This document shows positions 1 to 4,385 of a DNA stretch of 6,840 nucleotides, in pieces; the stretch's first letter is position 1; every line of letters begins with the position of its first letter. The position numbers and the translations under genes were made by a program. This stretch comes from Actinomycetes bacterium (GTDB taxonomy: Bacteria > Actinomycetota > Acidimicrobiia > Acidimicrobiales > Acidimicrobiaceae): positions 1-6,840 of the forward strand of contig JAKBSX010000154.1 of assembly GCA_021844725.1 (NCBI GenBank), written 5' to 3'. A model generated the notes under the pieces. That model did not search any database and was not told the DNA's origin. It saw only the letters and a program-made list of their open reading frames with translations.

Positions 1-1
1 G

Positions 2-58
2 TCTATTGGAACTGGCCCGGCTGACGGGTGGGTAACAACAATCGATTCTGAAACTTGA
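2..58 (+). CDS. Possible C-terminal tail of a gene entering from the left edge
   Basis: Eighteen codons are open from the window edge and read SIGTGPADGWVTTIDSET before a TGA at 56-58. The composition is protein-like and the stop falls 21 bases before the convergent end of the glycosyltransferase frame at 80. Such a short open stretch can easily arise by chance, and the opposite strand is also open here. I do not recognise the product. This is a weak call that depends on the sequence to the left. Confidence 0.2.
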   Translation, partial: SIGTGPADGWVTTIDSET

Positions 59-79
59 CTAAGAGTTTGAGACGGGGCC

Positions 80-523
80 TTATGCAGGTACCGTCGGAGT
101 ACCCAACCATCTGTGTAGAAGTGGCATGGCTTTTGAAGTTACATTTACCCTTTGACCGATAACCAGATCGGCCTGGTCATTAACTATCGGCTCAATCAAT
201 TTTGCAAGTCCTGGAAGATCATAGGTCAAGTCAGCATCGGCGATTACTAAAATCTCTCCATTTGAACAGGCTATCCCTGCCCTAAGGGCACTTCCATATC
301 CCGGTTGGGGTTCGGAGATGACCCGGGCTCCGTGAAGAATAGCGATATTAGCAGAATCATCAGTTGAGTTGTTGTCTACGACCATCACTTCGCCAGACAG
401 TGAAGCGGCTGTGATCCCTGAATATGCTTCGTCAACACTTTGTCCCACCGATTCAGATTCGTTATAGCAGGGCAGTATTACAGACATAGTGATCTGATTA
501 TTTACAGAACTGGTGTCACCCAT
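80..523 (-). pseudogene. Truncated family 2 glycosyltransferase (polyprenyl-phosphate sugar synthase type)
   Basis: This 147-residue protein carries the N-terminal GT-A core of family 2 glycosyltransferases, closest in look to the dolichol-phosphate-mannose/glucose synthase group, which transfers sugar from a nucleotide donor to a polyprenyl phosphate at the cytoplasmic membrane face. Visible motifs in order are SVILPCYNESESV (residues 14-26), VDNNSTDDS (49-57), GYGSALRAGI (75-84), the metal-binding DAD in IADADLTYD (95-102), and MPLLHRWLGTP (133-143). The frame stops four residues after LGTP. Relatives continue with the SD-x-HSG region and often membrane helices, giving roughly 250-400 residues. 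Neither other frame downstream shows those motifs, so this looks like a true truncation rather than a single frameshift. The ATG at 523 has only a loose G-rich stretch (GGGGG, 537-533) upstream. It may be a remnant. The core motifs are intact, so activity of the fragment cannot be excluded but is unlikely. Confidence 0.72.
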
Positions 524-691
524 CGTCCAAAACCCCCAGCTTTTTCCTTAAACTAATTGGACAAAGAAACAGCTCGTATCGCCCTCTTGTTTGGTCCATG
601 AATATTTAAATCTGGGCCAATACCCTCTTTGTTTAATAAAAGGAAACTGCCTGTGGGTTTTACCTGAACAAAAACAAATAGTGGTTATCGT

Positions 692-714
692 ATTGGCTGG
701 TTACGACGGCCAAT
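692..714. promoter_or_regulatory. Interrupted palindrome ATTGGC-N11-GCCAAT
   Basis: The arms ATTGGC (692-697) and GCCAAT (709-714) are perfect inverted repeats separated by 11 bases. The T-N11-A geometry recalls LysR-type operator boxes, but it would also suit many dimeric regulators. It lies about 170-190 bases upstream of the truncated glycosyltransferase on the minus strand. No regulator gene is in view. Six-base arms can occur by chance in AT-rich DNA. Confidence 0.25.
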
Positions 715-890
715 TATTGCGCAATTATATAGTGAATAAGTAGTGCTATCTTTGAATCTTGCTGGTAAAGCCGAGTGTATCCCCAATTGGCAGTTCCGTT
801 GTTTGTATCCCCCAGCTGTCAGATTATTGAGTTAATCGTGTCAGCTAGAGGAATGATAGCAAAACTTGCAGCTGCTTTCCTGGGAAATAT

Positions 891-1030
891 TTATTGCCTG
901 GCTCCAGTTTGCAGCGCTGTATGAAGTCCTAGAGGTAGAAGGTACTGGTCGCCAAATGTGACATATACGGGTGATTGGGCTGGCGATTCTTATAGATGAT
1001 GTTATCTTCAGCTTCTCGAAAAGTAGTTGG
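891..1030 (-). pseudogene. Possible remnant of an unidentified gene in two frames
   Basis: On the minus strand, one frame (1030-932) reads PTTFREAEDNIIYKNRQP and runs on to a TAG at 931-929. The overlapping frame (989-891) contains SPVYVTFGDQYLLPLGLHTA and ends at a TAA. Together they look more like protein than their surroundings, and a single frame change near 970-990 would join them. I do not recognise a family, and no start codon with a ribosome binding site is present. Since mazF immediately upstream has decayed by several small indels, another decayed gene here is plausible. Chance composition is the alternative. Confidence 0.2.
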
Positions 1031-1213
1031 ACGGACATGTTAGAGACGCCATATAATTTTTAGATCCGACGATTGTTTTTTCTCTACCCGATTCGATCAG
1101 TGATATTTACTGTCTGAAAATTCCTAAAGATTCGGCAAAACTGTTATTCGTGTGTCAGTTGGCGGTTATCGGTAAGCTTCAGTCACGATGCCGATGCCTA
1201 AAGCCACCCGAAG

Positions 1214-1542
1214 TTACAGATCGAATAGCAGTCGTAAACTTTTCCCTACTACCATTACAGTGGAATGGTCCAATTTACCGGTCAGCTTCACCAGTCCCGC
1301 GTGCTCAATAGTTGAGTTGATCAATTAGTCTCGGTCGAGACCTGATTTAGGAGAGACAATCAACAGGTTTCGAGGAGTATTGGCTAAATTTAGAATGCGT
1401 GTCAGCCAGATACGGTTACCGTCGCTATTCGGGAACGATTGAAGCGACCAGAGGATACCACGGCTGCCGGACGTCGATAGGCATGCTCTGTACCTAATGG
1501 TTCACCAAAGTCGATCCACCATAGTTCCCCTTTAGCTACCAC
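1214..1542 (-). pseudogene. mazF: Decayed MazF-type endoribonuclease toxin
   Basis: MazF toxins are small sequence-specific mRNA interferases. The remnant begins with GTG at 1542, overlapping the antitoxin stop codon as in a normal translationally coupled mazEF pair. The first frame gives GELWWIDFGEPLGTEHAYRR and then PAAVVSSGRFNRSRIATV, the classic MazF N-terminus, and ends in TGA at 1404-1402. The next part continues in a second frame from 1408 as WLTRILNLANTPRNLLIVS and stops at 1327. Then come DQLLSTRDW (1322-1296), LVKLTGKLDHST (about 1299-1264) and finally VVGKSLRLLFDL ending at a TAA at 1216-1214, matching the usual C-terminal helix. At least four frame changes (near 1409, 1325, 1300 and 1258) are needed to restore roughly 110 residues, the family's normal length. 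The toxin is therefore dead unless the sequence is in error. The order of the pieces is undisturbed, pointing to decay by small indels rather than recombination. Confidence 0.85.
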
Positions 1543-1787
1543 TCCCAGCTGCCTGAATCAATAAGGCGGCGTGTTGTAACTTTGGATGGTGACAACTCAC
1601 TCCCGTTTATGATCTTTGCCATTTGATTCAATTTGACAGTTACTGGGTCGTCATCCTGATCGCCTACTCTGGCCAAATATACAGCTAGAGCTCGGGAATA
1701 AAGCCGAGACCGACTTAGACCCTGCTGGTGTGCGTAAGTCTCGGCTTGATAAAACAGATTGTCTGGAATTGATATTGAAATTTTCAT
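1536..1787 (-). CDS. mazE: MazE-like ribbon-helix-helix antitoxin
   Basis: This 83-residue protein starts with MKISISIPDNLF, a typical ribbon-helix-helix strand that dimerises and binds DNA, followed by helices around QAETYAHQQGLSRSRLYSRA (14-33) and YLAR. The acidic, low-order C-terminal half ends in RRLIDSGSWEW, comparable to the toxin-wrapping tail of MazE antitoxins. In a working pair it would neutralise MazF and repress its own promoter. The ATG at 1787 was chosen because it begins exactly at the family's N-terminus. A TTG at 1856 is in frame but would add 23 residues with no family likeness. Shine-Dalgarno pairing is poor before either start. The gene overlaps the mazF remnant by seven bases. 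The antitoxin frame is intact while the toxin is broken. It could survive as a repressor, as an antidote for another MazF, or simply not yet have decayed. Confidence 0.8.
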   Translation of the reverse strand: MKISISIPDNLFYQAETYAHQQGLSRSRLYSRALAVYLARVGDQDDDPVTVKLNQMAKIINGSELSPSKVTTRRLIDSGSWEW

Positions 1788-1823
1788 AAATATCAGTTTT
1801 TGCGCTTGTATCCCTTTGGGGGT

Positions 1824-1835
1824 ATCGTAAACGAT
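1824..1835. promoter_or_regulatory. Candidate autoregulatory operator upstream of the antitoxin
   Basis: The 12-base perfect inverted repeat ATCGT-AA-ACGAT lies 37-48 bases upstream of the antitoxin ATG. Ribbon-helix-helix antitoxins typically bind short palindromes at their own promoter. A nearby GC-rich box (1806-1826, with CCC and GGG runs flanking TTT) could also form part of the control site. The assignment rests on position and symmetry only. Confidence 0.35.
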
Positions 1836-1856
1836 TCGTAGAATAAAATTATCCAA

Positions 1857-2430
1857 CTGTTTTGCTCATGTTTACACTTTGTCGACTAATTTGGCCGGCG
1901 TCAACACGAATTACTCAAATATTATCTAATCTCACCCGACTGTGATGAACGGCAAAAGCAGGCTTTGCACTAGCGAGACTGATTACTGTCACATAAATGG
2001 GCTCAGGATTGTGCTGTTTGAGTACTTCGGTTGATTTCCAAGGAAACCTTTCTGCAAACGAGATGATTACTGGAAAATAGGCAGATCAGGTGGAGAGCAA
2101 AGCACTTTTGCTGGTGAATGCCGATAAATCGAGGTAATTTTCAAAAATCTAACAGTTGTCAGAATCAATTGGTCAATACGCTGTAGGTAATCGCACGTTC
2201 CCAAGATTTGCAGGGCTATCAGAAGCTAGAAGTTTTGGAATTAGCCATTGCAAACAATTACTGGATTTATGGAGAGTTTGACGTCTGTCCGTGTTTTACC
2301 TTGCGAACCTGTGGTTGGCGGTTATTATTTGGGTTCGGCAGGACTGGGCTGGTGATTTAGCGCAAGTTTGGGATTATGTATAAAAACAGGCCTTCAAGTC
2401 GTGGTGGGTCTAATGTTCGACATTCCTCCC
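1857..2430. other. 570-base stretch without a convincing gene
   Basis: Between the antitoxin and the end of the membrane-protein gene, all six frames are interrupted often. The longest notable minus-strand frame (2085-1915, 56 codons) includes TEVLKQHNPEPIYVTVISLA but has no start codon with a ribosome binding site and no family likeness that I recognise. A scrap ANLGNVRLPTA around 2200 recalls part of MazF but is too short to trust. No clear terminator follows the membrane-protein gene. This is probably non-coding or long-decayed DNA. Confidence 0.55.
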
Positions 2431-3819
2431 TCAGCGTCTATTTAGAACCATGCTGATTCCGGCGGGAACGATCGGAATAGTTATTGTCTTCCTGTCAGAC
2501 TTTGATGTTAAGGCAGATTGATACCGTGCTAATGGCGATATTTTATAAGTTGGGTAGCGCCAGTCTTTAGGCACTCCCACTACAACTAAAACGGCGAAGC
2601 CTACTGTGAGGACGAGAAAAACAATGCTGTAGCCGAACCGCTTATTTTGATCTTGTTTGGATCCCCGGCGACGTTTCAGTTGTGAATAAGAATGCGAAAG
2701 CAGCCATATTGATGAGACCATAAAAGCCAGTAGAGGAAGGTAGAAATAGCGGTTTCCTGCTCCTGCTTGAACCATTAGCGGCCACTGCGGTTGGTGCAGG
2801 CTTATCTTGGGGGTTATAAGTGAAGCTGTCAGCACTAGCAGTGCAAATAACTGGAACAGACGGACTTCCAGTCTTGCACGAAATAGAACGTAGATAGTGA
2901 CTATTAAGTAGGCTATTCCGGCTGCGATGGATAGTGGATCTGCCCAGGAATGCTGCAGTATCTCGGCGTAGCCTCTCATGCCGGCTAAAGTACCGAGGAC
3001 GATTTGACCTCCGAGTATACGGATTAGTAGCATCAAGCCCGCTCCCAGAGGGGCATTTCCAGACCTCGAATATGCATGGGTGAGCAGATAGATGAGTCCA
3101 TCTGTTAAGGTACAGGCGGAGATTATTGCCAGGCGCAGAGCATTATTGGAATTGCGCTTTGTCAAATAGAAAATCAGTGCAACTGGAAACAGGAGTACTG
3201 TAAATGGACCAGTCAGCCCGGCCAGAACCAACCCGGCTATATCAAATACCTTTTCAGAGGTTTTACTGGGTGGAGCACTTATCAGGATCAAGAATGCAAT
3301 GACTGCCAGTTGCCACTGTGCGCTAATCATGTGCATGTTGACTTCGTAGGAATTTGGAAGCGCAACATAGACGGCAGCCAACACAATCTTTGTGATCGGC
3401 GAAACGGTTTTATTTGCAAAGCGGGGGGAGAAGATCAGGGCTAAAGGGGCTACTTGGATTATCAGCGAAACCAGCATGAAGATCCATGGTCCAACTGTAA
3501 GGGGAAATTGAACCGCCAGTTCAGAAGCTAAGCGTGGAAGAAGCACCGGATATCCGGCAAATGGGCTAAGCAGAACTCTCAGGCCGTGGTTCCAGGCATT
3601 TGCATAGAATATGGCTCCACTTTCAGCCCAGAAGTAGGGATGGAAGACTGCCTGGATTGAGCGGGAAATGATCAATACACCACCGACCGTTATTAGAAGG
3701 ATTGAACCAGGCCAGGAGGTCAATTGCGAGAGAAAGCGACTTCTATTTTTAGGTGAACCTTTTGATTGTGCCCGATAGATAAACCCGGGTTCAGAGGACC
3801 TCCCAGGCGTGTTCTCCAA
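2431..3819 (-). CDS. Polytopic membrane protein resembling GT-C glycosyltransferases
   Basis: The predicted protein is 462 residues long with about ten hydrophobic segments, a charged N-terminal cytoplasmic tail, and a first membrane helix near residues 39-59. Directly after it come FWAESG (63-68) and FAGYPVLLPRL (87-97), then further helices, NRYFYLPLL (356-364), a basic loop (SQLKRRRGSKQDQNKR), a last helix (396-415) and a C-terminal tail of about 45 residues. The order WAE-x-G, YAGY...PRL and RYF-x-LP matches a family of uncharacterised membrane proteins that I take to have the GT-C fold. In GT-C enzymes an acidic residue in the first external loop is catalytic and the donor is a polyprenyl-phosphate sugar. 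Relatives usually read WAEDG, whereas this one has S in place of D. For the start, AGGAG (3832-3828) overlaps a GTG at 3828 but sits eight bases before an in-frame TTG at 3819, so TTG is preferred; starting at GTG would add three residues. Substrate and role are unknown. Confidence 0.7.
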   Translation of the reverse strand: MENTPGRSSEPGFIYRAQSKGSPKNRSRFLSQLTSWPGSILLITVGGVLIISRSIQAVFHPYFWAESGAIFYANAWNHGLRVLLSPFAGYPVLLPRLASELAVQFPLTVGPWIFMLVSLIIQVAPLALIFSPRFANKTVSPITKIVLAAVYVALPNSYEVNMHMISAQWQLAVIAFLILISAPPSKTSEKVFDIAGLVLAGLTGPFTVLLFPVALIFYLTKRNSNNALRLAIISACTLTDGLIYLLTHAYSRSGNAPLGAGLMLLIRILGGQIVLGTLAGMRGYAEILQHSWADPLSIAAGIAYLIVTIYVLFRARLEVRLFQLFALLVLTASLITPKISLHQPQWPLMVQAGAGNRYFYLPLLAFMVSSIWLLSHSYSQLKRRRGSKQDQNKRFGYSIVFLVLTVGFAVLVVVGVPKDWRYPTYKISPLARYQSALTSKSDRKTITIPIVPAGISMVLNRR

Positions 3820-4008
3820 CTTTTTCACTCCTGTGACTGGCTGCTTTGGTAAAACTGGGTCGTGGAGCCGCTTGACATGATTATGGTCATGGCAGCCTCA
3901 TTGATATTTCTGCCCAAGCATAACAGAGAACTAGCTAGCTGATAGCCCAAAAACCTTGAACCACCCCGCTATCCAAATATGGCAAAATAACGATATGGAT
4001 CAATTCTG

Positions 4009-4025
4009 CGAGTTAATTTAACTCG
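4009..4025. promoter_or_regulatory. Perfect 17-bp palindrome, candidate operator
   Basis: CGAGTTAA and TTAACTCG form perfect eight-base arms around a single central T. The length and symmetry suit a dimeric helix-turn-helix repressor such as a TetR-family protein. It lies between the two divergent genes, 41 bases upstream of the CsoR-like operator. The lack of a loop and the AT-rich centre make a terminator unlikely. No cognate regulator gene is visible in the window. Confidence 0.45.
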
Positions 4026-4057
4026 AAACTATTCCCCGAGCTAATCCTTACCAATAC

Positions 4058-4098
4058 TTTACCAAGTATACCATACGGGGTAGGGTATAGTGGTCTTG
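4058..4098 (+). promoter_or_regulatory. Candidate promoter reading toward the transporter
   Basis: TATAGT (4086-4091) matches the -10 consensus at five of six positions. A weak -35-like TTTACC (4058-4063) lies 22 bases upstream, longer than ideal but compatible with a regulator acting between the boxes. Transcription would start near 4097-4099, giving a leader of about 290 bases before the transporter ATG. A GTG at 4098 lies exactly where a leaderless message would begin (see the small frame below). Confidence 0.35.
4067..4089 (+). promoter_or_regulatory. CsoR/RcnR-type operator-like palindrome
   Basis: The site reads TATACCATAC, three G, then GTAGGGTATA. The ten-base arms are complementary at nine positions. 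Read on the minus strand it closely resembles the copper-sensing CsoR operator pattern TACCCTAC-G-rich-TATGGTA that I know from Gram-positive bacteria. CsoR-family proteins (copper, nickel, formaldehyde or persulfide sensors) bind such sites and repress until the ligand arrives. The site overlaps the -10 box TATAGT (4086-4091), the position expected for repression. No csoR, copZ or copA gene is in the window. The metal or ligand cannot be told from the DNA. Confidence 0.5.
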
Positions 4099-4166
4099 TG
4101 AATATCGTAAGTTTGCAGATTAGCAGATATGTGAAGCAGTCAGCGGGTGGTGAAAGCTGTTATTAG
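4098..4166 (+). CDS. Possible 22-residue leaderless peptide or decayed gene start
   Basis: A GTG seven bases after the -10 box opens a frame reading VNIVSLQISRYVKQSAGGES and two more residues before TAG. Leaderless starts are common in actinobacteria. The beginning, VNIVSLQIS, is reminiscent of the first strand of a heavy-metal-associated (CopZ-like) domain, but the CxxC metal site does not follow. It may be a leader peptide, the stub of a lost copper chaperone, or chance. The assignment is weak. Confidence 0.2.
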   Translation: MNIVSLQISRYVKQSAGGESCY

Positions 4167-4193
4167 CTGACGAGTATATTCACATTGAAATGT

Positions 4194-4211
4194 GGTTCTA
4201 GAGATAGAACC
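4194..4211 (+). other. Hairpin with GAGA tetraloop in the transporter leader
   Basis: GGTTCTA and TAGAACC form a perfect seven-base stem closing a GAGA loop, which is of the stable GNRA class. No T-run follows, so it is not a standard terminator. If the promoter near 4090 is real, the hairpin lies in the transcribed leader about 175 bases before the transporter start. Confidence 0.4.
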
Positions 4212-4248
4212 TACCGCTAGAAGAAACTATTAGCTCTCGCAATCCGGA

Positions 4249-4276
4249 TTTCCGAGTTGCCAATGTTTCCGAGTTG
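4249..4276 (+). repeat. 11-bp direct repeat TTTCCGAGTTG, 17-base period
   Basis: TTTCCGAGTTG occurs at 4249-4259 and again at 4266-4276. The copies are spaced 17 bases start to start, somewhat more than one and a half helical turns. They lie about 110-137 bases upstream of the transporter ATG. They could be tandem binding sites for a regulator or a local duplication. The flanking bases differ. Confidence 0.4.
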
Positions 4277-4370
4277 GGTCTGGCATTTCCACCTTCGTGA
4301 TATCACAATCTTCATCGTTGCCATAGGCCCGATCTTTAATTGTCGCGCCACCATTTATTGAAATAGATAT

Positions 4371-4376
4371 AAGGAG
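4371..4376 (+). promoter_or_regulatory. Strong ribosome binding site of the transporter
   Basis: AAGGAG is followed by nine bases and then the ATG at 4386. It is the best Shine-Dalgarno sequence in the window and fixes the start of the transporter. Confidence 0.85.
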
Positions 4377-4385
4377 TCACATTTA

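Larger units (their letters stand above)
524..1213. other. 690-base stretch without a convincing gene
   Basis: The part nearest the glycosyltransferase start (about 540-840) is AT-rich and has no sustained reading frame. It holds a perfect ATTGCGCAAT palindrome (716-725), an interrupted palindrome (692-714), two copies of TGTATCCCC 28 bases apart (776-784 and 804-812), and two similar stretches on the minus strand reading AAACAAAGAGGG and AAACAAGAGGG. The part from about 890 to 1040 contains two short protein-like minus-strand frames that may be remnants of a lost gene (separate entry). I see no RNA gene or transposase. Confidence 0.6.
3829..4385. other. Divergent intergenic region rich in symmetric sites
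   Basis: These 557 bases separate the minus-strand membrane-protein gene from the plus-strand transporter and should hold both promoters. They contain a 17-bp palindrome, a CsoR-like operator with a -10 box, a hairpin and an 11-bp direct repeat, each listed separately. A TTGACA at 3872-3877 has no matching -10 box at normal spacing. A plus-strand frame from 4221 to 4361 (46 codons plus stop) has no start signal, and I do not accept it as a gene. Confidence 0.6.

Noticed and set aside
841..1038. A 65-codon minus-strand open frame
   Set aside because: Its composition is not protein-like, it has no ribosome binding site, and the alternative frames over the same bases look more like coding remnants.
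776..1815. Three occurrences of TGTATCCC as possible mobile-element ends
   Set aside because: The shared core is only 8-9 bases, all copies have the same orientation, and no transposase or target duplication is visible.
1915..2085. A 56-codon minus-strand frame ending at 1915
   Set aside because: It has no usable start codon near its beginning, no ribosome binding site and no recognisable family. It could be a remnant but cannot be supported.
2170..2220. Minus-strand scrap ANLGNVRLPTA, similar to a segment of MazF
   Set aside because: The match is too short, and no flanking MazF segments are found in any frame. It is probably coincidence.
2366..2400. AAGGCCTG followed by five T on the minus strand as a terminator for the membrane-protein gene
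   Set aside because: There is no real stem before the T-run beyond a six-base self-palindrome without a loop.
3872..3900. TTGACA followed by a CATGA-N6-TCATG inverted repeat
   Set aside because: No -10 box lies at a proper distance on the plus strand and the nearest plus-strand gene is 500 bases away. The short arms are weak evidence for an operator.
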